Origin: Aquimarina sp. RZ0
GTDB taxonomy: Bacteria; Bacteroidota; Bacteroidia; Flavobacteriales; Flavobacteriaceae
Direction: 5' to 3'
DNA: 64,000 nucleotides
NCBI RefSeq assembly: GCF_008370685.1
Contig: NZ_VTZU01000002.1
Location: 1-64,000 of the forward strand
How positions within the stretch are numbered: the stretch's first letter is position 1; each line of letters opens with the position of its first letter. A model generated the notes under the pieces. That model was not told the DNA's origin. It searched no databases and saw only the letters and a program-made list of their open reading frames with translations. Shown here piece after piece: positions 28,319 to 37,726 of the stretch. Made by a program: the position numbers and the translations under genes.

Positions 28319-28370
28319 AATACAGCATAAGCAATAATTTATTCTATAAATTGCTGTATTCATATTTTTT
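28319..28370 (+). promoter_or_regulatory. Bulged hairpin with T run in the amylase leader
   Basis: AATACAGC (28319-28326) pairs with GCTGTATT (28353-28360), enclosing a second perfect stem AATTTAT/ATAAATT with a three-base loop and a nine-base bulge on the 5' side. A T run follows from about 28364. It could be a terminator or attenuator ahead of the amylase, depending on where transcription starts. Confidence 0.4.
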
Positions 28371-28420
28371 TTACTAAAAAACACCAGTAATTCTTTATAA
28401 AAACACAAACGCTACAACTC

Positions 28421-31327
28421 ATGAAAAACTCATTACTCAAGATTCTAAGTATTTTTTGCTTAGTGACTACCCTATCCAGCTCCTATATACTAAAGGCACA
28501 AACAGATTTTAGAGAAGAAACTATTTACTTTTTAATAACAACACGTTTCTTTGATGGTGACCCTGATAACAATGTTCCTACAGAATGGTCATCGTATAAC
28601 TCTGATCCCAATATTAACCCTGCTATCACAGATCCTGATGATGTTACCTGGAGAGGAGATTTTAAAGGGTTAATCCAAAAATTGGACTATATCAAAGATT
28701 TAGGATTTACGGCAATTTGGATAACTCCCATTGTGCATAATCGGAGCCCATTAGACTACCACGGGTATCATGCCTGGGATTTTACAAAAGTAGATCCAAG
28801 ATTAGAATCTCCTGGAGCCACATTTCAGGATTTAATTAATGAAATTCATGCCCGCGATATGAAAATTGTATTAGATATAGTAACCAACCATGCCGGTCGT
28901 TTTGGTATAAAAGACGTTGCTGAGATTAAATATAATACGGATCCTGCAAAACCTTGGTTTACCCCAGATAATCCAAACTGGAAATATGATGGTATAACTA
29001 CAAATCCAGAAGATGGTCTTATCTGGAGTAGAGCTAATCTTGCTAAAATGCCTCCTCCATATAATCAAAACTTAGCTGCGTTTAATTTTCCAAGTAAGGA
29101 AAATTATGTAGATACTTCTGATCCGGATTGGTATCATCATTCTGGTAATGGTTTTGCACAAGGCTTTGATGATGTCGAGAATTTACAAAACAGAGCACTA
29201 GCCGGAGATACTCCGGATCTTAATACAGGAAGTCCGGTTGTTAGAGATTATTTAATAAATGCTTATACCAAATATATCAATATGGGAGTAGATGCTTTTA
29301 GATGGGATACAGTGAAACATATGAGTAGAGAAGATATTATATATTTCTATGATGCTTTTAAAGCGGTAAACCCTAATTTATTCATTTTTGGAGAAGTAGC
29401 TCAAAAGCGTCATGAACTCCATTCTGTAGAAGAAACCAACCCTCATTACTACACCTGGAGAGGAGCTGTAAACAACTCGGCACCACTAGACTTAGCCGTT
29501 ATTGATTTCTTTGGCGAAGCTACTTTTCACGGTACTTTTGAAGAAGGGCAATCATTCCCTACTGTAAAAGCAGCAGCAAGATATGATCATTTATATAGTG
29601 ATCCCTCTACCCTAATCACCTGGTTAGACAATCATGATTTTGGACCAAATAATGACTGGAATAGACGCTATGGCGGATCTGATGAAAATCTAGCTGCCTG
29701 CATGAATTTCATGTTTACCTGGCGAGGAATTCCAACAGTATATTATGGTACCGAAATGAGATTTAAGGCAGGAGAATTTAATGATATTCACGATGCCGCA
29801 GGAATTAGAGAATCTATTAATAAAACTGGAAGAGCCTATTATGGTGATGTAATGGGGCAAGCTCGCAATCATAAAATATACAAGCATTTAAAAAAACTAA
29901 ATGCTATGAGAAAAGCGATCCCAGCATTACAAAAGGGAAATTGGGCGTGGAAAGAAGCTCCTGGAAATGCTGTATCATATCGAAGAGTCTATCAGGGAAG
30001 CGAAGTTGCTGTTGGACTAGCTAAAGATGGCGATGCCTCCTTCAGTATTTCTGGTATGACTAACGGCCTATACCGCGATGCTGTTACTGGTAGAGAAATT
30101 ACTTCCCAAAATGGAGTATTAAACTTTACAGTGACATCTGGTTCTGCCGGAATTTATGTTCTAAATGGCCCAGGGATCATAGGAAGCTGTGGAGCTGGTT
30201 TTTTTGAGAATTGTATTAATGAACCTGGTACCCCTGTAGTAATTATAAACCCTACTACTACAAATTCAGAAGATCCTATCCGGGTAACCTTAGAAAGTGC
30301 CGGAGGAGCGGGTTCACCTTATAATATATATTATACTACCAATGGAACGATTCCTACCATATCTAGCACACAATACAGTGCTCCTTTTACCATTACAGAA
30401 TCTACAACCATTAATGCCATAACTTATGATAAAGAAGGTACGGCATCAGATATCGTTACTAAAAATTATCGGGTTGGTGCTATTGAAGGATTGCACGTTT
30501 ATTTTAAAAAACCACCTACTTGGTCACAAGTAAATGTACACTATTGGAATGAGTTTCCTAATGTATTATCTACTAGTAACTGGCCTGGACCATCAATGAA
30601 CAGAATTGATAACTCTGATTGGTATGTGTACATTTTTGAAGGTGTAGAGAGTACAAGCCTTTTGTTTAATGATCAGGGAAGTACTAAAACTGATGATCTT
30701 ACCCGAAATCGTGATGGATGGTATTATAATGGTGTTTGGTATGATAGCAATCCAGAAGACACTCCGAATCAAGATTTAACCATATATTTTAAATCTGATT
30801 CTTTTGCTTTACCCAGCATTTATTTCTGGCAAGTAACACCATCTGGATTATCAACAGCCTGGCCTGGAGAACCTATGTTATCAGATGCAGATGGGTGGTA
30901 TCGTTATACATTATCAAATACTACCTGTGCTAATCTGATATTCAGTAATAATGGTGCATCGCAAACATCTGATCTAAACAGATGCAAAAATGGATGGTTT
31001 TACAATGGAACTTGGTTTGATGAAAAGCCTGACTTATTAAGATTAAACAGTATTAATCCACAGAGTAGTAATAGTATTCAAATTTACCCAAACCCTATTA
31101 TAGAAAATTCTATAATAGCATTGCACACTTATAATGAAAAAAGTCAAATCAAAATAGAATTTATAAATGTCTATGGAAAATCAAAAATTATATTTGATAA
31201 AAAAGTTGATAAAGGAAACCATCAATTTGAGCTGCAAAAAAATGCATCTTCATTAGCAAGTGGCATATACTTCTGTAGGATCACCATTGATGATACATCA
31301 ATTACTAAAAAAATTATAAAAAGATAA
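28421..31327 (+). CDS. Secreted alpha-amylase (GH13) with two starch-binding modules and T9SS sorting domain
   Basis: A 968-residue extracellular enzyme that should hydrolyse alpha-1,4 glucan links in starch or glycogen. A signal peptide is followed by a GH13 catalytic barrel (about 30-500) with nucleophile D296 (FRWDTVKH), acid/base E325 (FGEVAQ) and stabiliser D406 (DNHD), all intact. Next come the amylase C domain (to about 585), a chitobiase/Fn3-like module (about 600-690) and two similar modules (about 690-775 and 785-870). Both modules end in D-L-x-R-x(3)-GWxYNGxWxD, typical of CBM26-like starch binding. A type A T9SS sorting domain ends the protein (about 885-968). There are no SusC/SusD genes alongside. 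A LacI-type operator lies upstream. Confidence 0.95.
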   Translation: MKNSLLKILSIFCLVTTLSSSYILKAQTDFREETIYFLITTRFFDGDPDNNVPTEWSSYNSDPNINPAITDPDDVTWRGDFKGLIQKLDYIKDLGFTAIWITPIVHNRSPLDYHGYHAWDFTKVDPRLESPGATFQDLINEIHARDMKIVLDIVTNHAGRFGIKDVAEIKYNTDPAKPWFTPDNPNWKYDGITTNPEDGLIWSRANLAKMPPPYNQNLAAFNFPSKENYVDTSDPDWYHHSGNGFAQGFDDVENLQNRALAGDTPDLNTGSPVVRDYLINAYTKYINMGVDAFRWDTVKHMSREDIIYFYDAFKAVNPNLFIFGEVAQKRHELHSVEETNPHYYTWRGAVNNSAPLDLAVIDFFGEATFHGTFEEGQSFPTVKAAARYDHLYSDPSTLITWLDNHDFGPNNDWNRRYGGSDENLAACMNFMFTWRGIPTVYYGTEMRFKAGEFNDIHDAAGIRESINKTGRAYYGDVMGQARNHKIYKHLKKLNAMRKAIPALQKGNWAWKEAPGNAVSYRRVYQGSEVAVGLAKDGDASFSISGMTNGLYRDAVTGREITSQNGVLNFTVTSGSAGIYVLNGPGIIGSCGAGFFENCINEPGTPVVIINPTTTNSEDPIRVTLESAGGAGSPYNIYYTTNGTIPTISSTQYSAPFTITESTTINAITYDKEGTASDIVTKNYRVGAIEGLHVYFKKPPTWSQVNVHYWNEFPNVLSTSNWPGPSMNRIDNSDWYVYIFEGVESTSLLFNDQGSTKTDDLTRNRDGWYYNGVWYDSNPEDTPNQDLTIYFKSDSFALPSIYFWQVTPSGLSTAWPGEPMLSDADGWYRYTLSNTTCANLIFSNNGASQTSDLNRCKNGWFYNGTWFDEKPDLLRLNSINPQSSNSIQIYPNPIIENSIIALHTYNEKSQIKIEFINVYGKSKIIFDKKVDKGNHQFELQKNASSLASGIYFCRITIDDTSITKKIIKR

Positions 31328-31358
31328 AACCGATTCCATTTCACCCCTTTTTATACTA

Positions 31359-31388
31359 ATTACCCATTAGCAGTAGCTAGTGGGTAAT
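31359..31388 (+). terminator. Hairpin after the amylase gene
   Basis: ATTACCCA (31359-31366) pairs with TGGGTAAT (31381-31388) around a 14-base loop, with TTTTCTC-like sequence following. Probable terminator. Confidence 0.55.
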
Positions 31389-31406
31389 TTTCTCGCTATA
31401 ATACTA

Positions 31407-31450
31407 CTATTTTGATTTAAAATTTGCTCTTTTTCGTTTATACTTCAAAA
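31407..31450. repeat. Interspersed repeat copy 2 (short form)
   Basis: Starts CTATTTTGATTTAAAATTTG and continues through CTCTTTTTCGTTTATACTTC, ending in AAAA. It aligns closely with 34638-34671 and with the reverse complement of 28149-28219, apart from a deletion of about 13 bases between two AAAATT words. The rest of the gap up to the mazG stop (31451-31691) shows no gene I can support. Confidence 0.5.
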
Positions 31451-31691
31451 TAAAAGCTCAGAAGAATGACCAAAAATAATTCTAAATACAACCTAACACT
31501 CATTGATAAACACTTAAAAACAAAAAACAATATCGGTCTATTTATTTTTTTTGAAATATCCTTGAGATATTATCATAAAACCCATCGATTGAAGCTGTAA
31601 TTTATTAAATCTTACACTATATCCATAAGTTAGATTTTCAGTTTTTAAGAATACACAGAATATGTAATGAGATAATGAACTCATCTTGGGC

Positions 31692-32465
31692 TTATATTTT
31701 TTTAGCTTCTTCCCAAAAAACATCCATTTCTGCCAAGGTCATTTCTTTAATATCTTTACTTTTTTCCTTTGCTTTTTCCTCTAAATACTGAAAGCGTTTT
31801 ATAAACTTTTTATTCGTTCGTTCTAAAGCATTCTCCGGGTTTATGTTCAGGAAGCGTGCATAGTTAATCATAGAAAACAATACATCTCCGAACTCAGCCT
31901 CAATCTTATCTTGATTTTGTTCATTGATTTCGTGCTGCAATTCTCCTAATTCTTCTTGCAGTTTCTCAAATACTTGTGCTGGTTCTTCCCAATCAAAACC
32001 TACTCCAGCTACTTTATCCTGTATTCTACTTGCTTTAACTAATGCTGGCAAAGATCTTGGAACACCTTGTAGAACACTCGTTTTACCCTCTTTTAGCTTT
32101 AAGTTTTCCCAATTACGCTTTACCTCTTCTTCATCCGTAACTTGAACATCTCCATAAATATGTGGGTGGCGATTAATTAATTTTTCACAAATCTCATTGG
32201 CTACATCTGCAATATCAAAATCCTTCGTCTCGCTGCCAATTTTTGAATAAAAAACAATATGTAATAATAAATCTCCCAATTCTTTTTTTACTTCTACAAG
32301 ATCATTATCCAGAATGGCATCGCCCAATTCATACGTTTCTTCTATAGTGAGATGTCGTAACGATTGTAGTGTCTGTTTTTTGTCCCAAGGACATTGTTCG
32401 CGCAGCTCATCCATTATTGATAATAAACGATCGATCGCTTTTAGTTGGTTTTTTCTGGAATTCAT
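31692..32465 (-). CDS. mazG: Nucleoside triphosphate pyrophosphohydrolase MazG
   Basis: A 257-residue cytoplasmic enzyme that hydrolyses (d)NTPs to monophosphates and pyrophosphate, cleaning the nucleotide pool and possibly affecting (p)ppGpp. Two MazG halves are present. The first has CPWDKKQTLQSLRHLTIEE with the metal-binding E-x-x-E and KKELGDLLLHIVF. The second has QEELGELQHEI and EAEFGDVLFSMINYAR. Length matches the family. On the minus strand a -7 element TATTTTTG lies at 32489-32482, just upstream. The neighbouring secreted-enzyme genes are on the plus strand. Confidence 0.95.
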   Translation of the reverse strand: MNSRKNQLKAIDRLLSIMDELREQCPWDKKQTLQSLRHLTIEETYELGDAILDNDLVEVKKELGDLLLHIVFYSKIGSETKDFDIADVANEICEKLINRHPHIYGDVQVTDEEEVKRNWENLKLKEGKTSVLQGVPRSLPALVKASRIQDKVAGVGFDWEEPAQVFEKLQEELGELQHEINEQNQDKIEAEFGDVLFSMINYARFLNINPENALERTNKKFIKRFQYLEEKAKEKSKDIKEMTLAEMDVFWEEAKKI

Positions 32466-32613
32466 GGTATCTACTTTTTGTCAAAAATAAGCATTATGAG
32501 AACTATCATTCTTAAAAAAGAAAACAAGTTAAAATCTTAACTATCAAACTATAGCTGTTTTTTTAACATTTTTAAGTAACTTTATAAATAACACAAATTT
32601 AACTATCAGAATT

Positions 32614-34611
32614 ATGAAATTTTCACTAAAAACTATTCCATTAGGGAAAATAGCATTTCTCTTTATGCTATTTCAATGGAATATTCAAATCAACGCACAA
32701 TTTACTGAAATCAATGCCAGCAATGGAGGAAAAGTTCTTCGCGCAAATGCTCCCGGAGGAACAGGAAATGTTCAGGACATAAGAAACAAGTTAACTGCTG
32801 CCGGAGTTCCGGCAGAGGCCATTAATTCCAGACTTACCAATGGAGTATTTTCTAGAAATATTGCGCAAACAGCGGCTGTAAAAGAAACTGCTTCTTTTAT
32901 TAGTAACACAAATAACAGACCAGCAACATATACAGGAACTGGACAAGTAGTGAATGCTAATAACCTAGAAAACCGAAGAGCAGCTATTGCTGCCAATGGA
33001 GGAACCTTTATTTTTAGAGGAACCATTAATATTCCTTCAAAAAGCAAATTGATTCAGGTAGGATCTAATACTACTATATGGATTGATGGAACGGTAAAAT
33101 ATACAGGACCTATAATCCCTGGCACTACACCTGATATTTTTTCTGTTAGCGATGTTATCAACGGAGCCTTTGAAGTACGTGGTTCTAATAATAGTAACAC
33201 CAAAAATAATGTCAAATTTTTTGGAACAAGAAGGGGGAAAATAGAAACAAATGATCGAGCTGCAGGTATTTTTACAAGATTCGCTAGAAATCTTACGATT
33301 CAGGGGATTAAATTTGTAAAATGCCGCAATGTAGTTTTTGTTAATAATACCTTTGGATCTAGTGTAGTAAGGGGTAATATTATTCATAACTCTACCCGCA
33401 GAGCCATCCATATCAAAGCCTCCAGAGATGTTTTAATTGAAAAGAATTTCATTTATGACGCAGATGTAGATGGCATTGACCTTGATGCATTTTCTAAATT
33501 TGCTAAAGTAAGAAAAAATGTACTGGTTAAGTCAGGAAGCAGATATCAGGTATGGACAGAAATTGTAACAACAGATTGTGAAATTGATGCAAATGTAGGC
33601 ATCCACGTAAACAAAACAGATGGTGGTTTTCAGGAAAATGGAAGTGAAAACGGACAAAGCCCAACAGCCAGGAATAAATGGACTAATAATCATGTCTTTT
33701 ATGCTGACGGCACCGCATATCGGCAGGGGTTTTCTTTTCATCCACAGCGTGTAATTGATAAAGGATCTACTACATTTAATAATAATTTTGTTTGGCAGAC
33801 AGAAAATAGTGCTCACAAACGAAATCCAAAAAATAACACTTTGCAGGATGTAAAATATTACATTTCTAATGGGAGTGCTCCACCACCTCCTCCCCCAACA
33901 GGAAACAGCAACTTGGTTCATATAAGAAAACGTAATGCAGGAAATTTTGCAATTGATGGCAGAAGCGGTGGCAGCAACGGACAAAATGTTTACTTATGGA
34001 ACCAAAATAGCAGTAATAATAATCAGCAATGGGAAGAAATAGACCGAGGAAATGGGTTTTATTCCTATAAAAAGAAAGGAACCAACTTTTGCCTTGATGG
34101 AGGAAATGGTGGTGATAATGGACAAAATATATATCTCTGGTCCTGTAGTGCTAACAATCAAAATCAACATTGGAAAAAAATAAGTGTTGGTGGCGACAAC
34201 TATCGTCTCGAGAAAAGAAATGCTCCTGGTTATAGTATTGATGGGAATAATGGAGGAAATGCCGGGCAAAATATATATCTATGGAGTTCTAATAATAACA
34301 ACCAAAACCAGCATTGGAAATTCACCTCTGTAAATAACAGATCTAATAATTTTGATACGATAACTGATGGAGCAATTACTATGTTTCCTAATCCAGTATC
34401 GGATCAACTTACTATTATGGGATTAACGAATGAAAAATATAATTTGCATATATATAACATCCAGGGAGCTCTTTCTTATGATAAAGAAATAAGAATACAA
34501 GATAAAACTGCTACTGTGGATATATCAAATCTCCCAGTTGGTTCATATATCATAAAAATTTTCAACAGCAATAATGTATTAGCAACTGAGTTACTGATGA
34601 TCAACAGATAA
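32614..34611 (+). CDS. Secreted parallel beta-helix protein with ricin-type lectin and T9SS sorting domain
   Basis: A 665-residue exported protein. A signal peptide ends near QINAQ. Residues about 110-420 look like a right-handed parallel beta-helix (FEVRGSNNS, ITIQGIKFVKC, VVRGNIIHNS, VLIEKNFIYDADVDGIDLDAF), the fold of many polysaccharide lyases and hydrolases. A proline run (PPPPPP, near 425) links to a ricin B-type beta-trefoil (about 435-575). It has three NGQN/AGQN-xYLW repeats, each with Q-x-W. The C-terminus is a T9SS sorting domain (about 587-665). The sugar substrate cannot be named. It probably binds and cuts a marine polysaccharide at or outside the cell surface. Confidence 0.85.
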   Translation: MKFSLKTIPLGKIAFLFMLFQWNIQINAQFTEINASNGGKVLRANAPGGTGNVQDIRNKLTAAGVPAEAINSRLTNGVFSRNIAQTAAVKETASFISNTNNRPATYTGTGQVVNANNLENRRAAIAANGGTFIFRGTINIPSKSKLIQVGSNTTIWIDGTVKYTGPIIPGTTPDIFSVSDVINGAFEVRGSNNSNTKNNVKFFGTRRGKIETNDRAAGIFTRFARNLTIQGIKFVKCRNVVFVNNTFGSSVVRGNIIHNSTRRAIHIKASRDVLIEKNFIYDADVDGIDLDAFSKFAKVRKNVLVKSGSRYQVWTEIVTTDCEIDANVGIHVNKTDGGFQENGSENGQSPTARNKWTNNHVFYADGTAYRQGFSFHPQRVIDKGSTTFNNNFVWQTENSAHKRNPKNNTLQDVKYYISNGSAPPPPPPTGNSNLVHIRKRNAGNFAIDGRSGGSNGQNVYLWNQNSSNNNQQWEEIDRGNGFYSYKKKGTNFCLDGGNGGDNGQNIYLWSCSANNQNQHWKKISVGGDNYRLEKRNAPGYSIDGNNGGNAGQNIYLWSSNNNNQNQHWKFTSVNNRSNNFDTITDGAITMFPNPVSDQLTIMGLTNEKYNLHIYNIQGALSYDKEIRIQDKTATVDISNLPVGSYIIKIFNSNNVLATELLMINR

Positions 34612-34613
34612 GT

Positions 34614-34727
34614 CCATTTCTGTTTTTAAAATATTCATTAAAATTTGCGCTATTTCGTTTGTATTTCAAAAAGAAACTATGGCTATGACTATCTCTTAAT
34701 TTTCATTTTTATCTAAACAAGAAATGG
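34614..34727. repeat. Interspersed repeat copy 3
   Basis: Begins CCATTTCTG two bases after the stop codon of the beta-helix gene and ends AGAAATGG at 34720-34727. Its first 50 bases align with the reverse complement of 28149-28219 and with 31407-31450, sharing TTAAAATTTGC and TTTCGTTT. Confidence 0.5.
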
Positions 34728-34807
34728 TCGTATTTTATTTGAGTATTTTAAAACCCAAAGTGATATAACTTCAAATGATCAGTGTGCTATAGATAACCTA
34801 TTATTAT

Positions 34808-35023
34808 GAGTTTAGACTATTTTATTTAAAAATAATTTTTAAATAAAATAGTCTAATACGATTTGTGATTAAAAAATTCGTATAAATTCATTGAATTATT
34901 TTTTCTTTATGCAAGGCAAAAAAATCAAGCATAGCTATAGCTACGGTTTATTTTTTAAACGAAGTAGAAAGGAAAAAGAAACGATGAATATGCGAAATTT
35001 TTAGTTATAAATCGTATAAACTC
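34808..35023. mobile_element. MITE-like long imperfect hairpin element
   Basis: The two ends read GAGTTTA and TAAACTC. From ATACGATTT (34856) to AAATCGTAT (35009-35017) the sequence folds back on itself around the perfect centre TAGCTATAGCTA (34932-34943), with about 70% complementarity over some 80-base arms. Many of the mismatches near the ends are G.U compatible. It encodes nothing and lies between convergent genes. This fits a non-autonomous MITE or a structured REP-type element. The left arm contains the separate palindrome at 34815-34853. Confidence 0.5.
34815..34853. repeat. 39-base perfect palindrome within the left arm, flanked by TA
   Basis: The 19 bases at 34815-34833 (GACTATTTTATTTAAAAAT) are the exact reverse complement of 34835-34853, with one base between. 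TA occurs at both edges (34813-34814 and 34854-34855), like a TA target duplication. Removing the palindrome and one TA restores near-symmetry between the two ends of the surrounding element. It could instead be a simple bidirectional terminator. Confidence 0.45.
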
Positions 35024-35048
35024 TAAAATAAAATTAAACCATTAATAA

Positions 35049-35993
35049 CTACAGAGTCAATTTACTCATATAGATTTGAGTTTCTCGATAACCAGAAATT
35101 AGGTCAAGCATAATATCAGCTACTGATTTTATATCGTGAATCAGCCCTGAAACTTGTCCGATTTCTAACTCGCCTTCTTCCAAATCTCCTTCAAACATTC
35201 CTCTTTTTGCTCGTGCCCTTCCCAATAGCGTTTTTAGCTCTTCTACAGAAGGTCCTTTAGTATATAATGCTGTGATGTCTTGATAAAATTTATTTTTCAA
35301 TAATCGTACGGGTGCTAATTCTTTTAAGGTAAGATGTGTATCTCCTTCTTTTGCATTTACTATCAATTGCTTGAAATCTGCATGAGAAGAAGCTTCTGTG
35401 CTTGCCACAAATCTACTCCCTATCTGTACTCCATCTGCTCCTAATGCCATAACTGCATACATGGCACTACCAGTTGCTATACCTCCGGCAGCAATCAAAG
35501 GAATATTAATCTTCTCTTTAACCATCGGAATTAATGTTAATGTAGTCGATTCATCTCTTCCATTATGACCTCCTGCTTCAAAACCTTCAGCAACCACAGC
35601 ATCTACTCCTGCTTCCTGAGCTTTTAGGGCAAATTTGACACTACTTACTACATGAACTACAGTAATTCCTTTTTCTTTTAAATAAGAGGTATAGGTCTTC
35701 GGATTTCCAGCAGAGGTAAAAACTATTTTTACCTCTTCTTCAATAACAATCTGAATAATTTCCTCCAGATTAGGGTATAACATCGGAATATTTACTCCAA
35801 AAGGCTTATCTGTTGCTTTTTTACATTTTTGGATATGTTCCCTAAGAATATCCGGATACATAGAACCTGCTCCAATCAATCCTAATCCTCCGGTATTGCT
35901 AACCGCACTTGCTAACCTCCAGCCACTAGCCCATATCATTCCACCTTGTACAATAGGATATTGTACATTAAAAAGTTTTTTAATTTTATTCAT
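35049..35993 (-). CDS. Nitronate monooxygenase / FabK-like FMN-dependent enzyme
   Basis: A 314-residue TIM-barrel flavoprotein. Visible family motifs are YPIVQGGMIWASG at the N-terminus, GFEAGGHNGRDE and ADGVQIGSRFVASTEASSH for FMN phosphate binding. The family includes nitronate (propionate 3-nitronate) monooxygenases and FabK-type enoyl-ACP reductases, and sequence alone does not decide between them. Its start overlaps the stop of the subtilase gene by one base (TAATG), so the two are co-transcribed with the protease first. The functional link between them is unclear. Confidence 0.85.
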   Translation of the reverse strand: MNKIKKLFNVQYPIVQGGMIWASGWRLASAVSNTGGLGLIGAGSMYPDILREHIQKCKKATDKPFGVNIPMLYPNLEEIIQIVIEEEVKIVFTSAGNPKTYTSYLKEKGITVVHVVSSVKFALKAQEAGVDAVVAEGFEAGGHNGRDESTTLTLIPMVKEKINIPLIAAGGIATGSAMYAVMALGADGVQIGSRFVASTEASSHADFKQLIVNAKEGDTHLTLKELAPVRLLKNKFYQDITALYTKGPSVEELKTLLGRARAKRGMFEGDLEEGELEIGQVSGLIHDIKSVADIMLDLISGYRETQIYMSKLTL

Positions 35994-37606
35994 TAATATT
36001 TTAAAATCTTCAATGCGTGACGTACATCATCAGCGGTTACTTCAACTATATAAATCCCTGATGACAAATCATTTAAAGATACATAATCAGTATTTACCAA
36101 TGCTTCTGATTTTATCATTCTCCCTTCTAAGGTAGAAATTTTTATCTGTAGTGACTTATTAGTTGTATTAAAAAATAATCTATCGCGGACAGGATTAGGG
36201 TACATTTTAAAACGTTCTGTATCGGTAAGGGATAAACTTGATAAAATTACTTTAAAATCAGGAATACCATATCCTAACTGATTTGTGGGATTATTATATA
36301 TCGAGCCTGATTCTCGGATCAATTGCATAATCTCTCCATTAGTCATCGATGGAAAAGCTTGCCACAAACAGGCTACAGCTCCTGCCATTATTGGCGAACT
36401 AAAAGAAGTTCCGCTACTGGTCGATACAGAATTATCAGGGCGAATTACTGCTGCCCCAAAACCTTTTGCCACCACATCTGGTTTCATTCGATTATCTGCA
36501 GTAGGGCCTCTGGAACTAAAAGAAGCATAATTACCTGCTGCGTTGATGGCTCCAATAGTCAATACTCCTGGCGCATCTCCTGGTGCTGTAATAATCCCCC
36601 AACTACTATTTCCAGAATTTCCCGCAGATACTACCAATAACATTCCTTTATCAAAAGCCATATTAGCACCTCGGGAGATAAAAGCCGTTTGACCATCCAT
36701 ATCAGATGTCTTATATTCATAAGCAGGATTATCAAATCCCGTAGAATATCCTAAAGATGTATTAATAACATTAACTCCCAAACTATCTGCACGTTCTGCC
36801 GCTTCTACCCACAAAGCTTCCTCTTTTGGGCCTTCTGTAGCAACATCTTCTGTTATAAACAAGTAATAATTTGCGTCTGGGGCTGTACCTACAAACTCAC
36901 CATCAATATACCCTGCAATATCACTAAAAGTTTGAGTCCCATGAGAACTACCAGAAAAAGAAAATTCATTATCGTCTCTCCTTACAAAATCATATCCATC
37001 CAGTAGTCTTCCCTCATCCCTCGCTCGCTTAAATCCATCCATAGTATTCACCCCAGGAAATCCTGAATCCATAACAGCAATTGTCATTCCTGTACCTGTA
37101 TAATCCTGTTGATGTAAATATTCTGCATTTAACTGTTCGATTTGTTGAGTAGCGGCTCCATAATTGAAATCAGTCTTTATTTCAAATTTATTATTTTCTG
37201 TAAATACGGGTTCCTTTTTTGTTCTAATTGATTTGGTAGAATCCAAAGAATTATCGGCATAGTCTATACTTGCTACAAAGCTCAAAATCTGTAAATTACT
37301 TATATTTGTTTGTGTTCCTCTTACATATAGACAATTGAACCACTTAGACTTTGCCAACACAGTAATTCCTGTTGCGTTTTTTATTTGAGTAATATAATTT
37401 TCATTAACGGGAACATCCTTTTCATCTATTACCACAGCATGTCGATTTTTTCGATCTATAGCTTTTTGAGTAAGAATTGTTAAGGGATTTGCAATAGCAT
37501 CAGCTACGTTTTCTTTATCTGTAAAATACACCCAGGCATCTTCTTCCTGTGCGAATGATATCAGGTTACTAAAAACAATAAAGATTAATAGAGTAATATT
37601 TTTCAC
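35993..37606 (-). CDS. Secreted S8 (subtilisin-like) serine protease with T9SS sorting domain
   Basis: A 537-residue exported protease. The signal peptide ends near ISFAQ, and a propeptide-like region follows (about 21-150). The catalytic triad is intact: D180 in AVMDSGFPG, H222 in SSHGTQ and S401 in GTSFSSP, with oxyanion N330 in SAGNSGNS. The C-terminal 75 residues (FKMYPNPV to ALKILKY) form a T9SS sorting domain, so the enzyme is secreted or bound to the surface. It probably digests extracellular protein; the substrate is unknown. It leads a two-gene operon with the nitronate monooxygenase-like gene. Confidence 0.95.
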   Translation of the reverse strand: MKNITLLIFIVFSNLISFAQEEDAWVYFTDKENVADAIANPLTILTQKAIDRKNRHAVVIDEKDVPVNENYITQIKNATGITVLAKSKWFNCLYVRGTQTNISNLQILSFVASIDYADNSLDSTKSIRTKKEPVFTENNKFEIKTDFNYGAATQQIEQLNAEYLHQQDYTGTGMTIAVMDSGFPGVNTMDGFKRARDEGRLLDGYDFVRRDDNEFSFSGSSHGTQTFSDIAGYIDGEFVGTAPDANYYLFITEDVATEGPKEEALWVEAAERADSLGVNVINTSLGYSTGFDNPAYEYKTSDMDGQTAFISRGANMAFDKGMLLVVSAGNSGNSSWGIITAPGDAPGVLTIGAINAAGNYASFSSRGPTADNRMKPDVVAKGFGAAVIRPDNSVSTSSGTSFSSPIMAGAVACLWQAFPSMTNGEIMQLIRESGSIYNNPTNQLGYGIPDFKVILSSLSLTDTERFKMYPNPVRDRLFFNTTNKSLQIKISTLEGRMIKSEALVNTDYVSLNDLSSGIYIVEVTADDVRHALKILKY

Positions 37607-37726
37607 TTTATAAGGTTTTAAAGTTTAAAAAGTAATTATTATATTCTGACTACAACCAATATAATTTAATTATAAAAAACAACTTTATTCTTCACACTCT
37701 TTTAAGGTTTATTTAACCTCCCAATT

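Noticed and set aside
33532..33984. 150-codon minus-strand frame inside the beta-helix gene
   Set aside because: Antisense to a well-supported secreted protein, with no domain or promoter.
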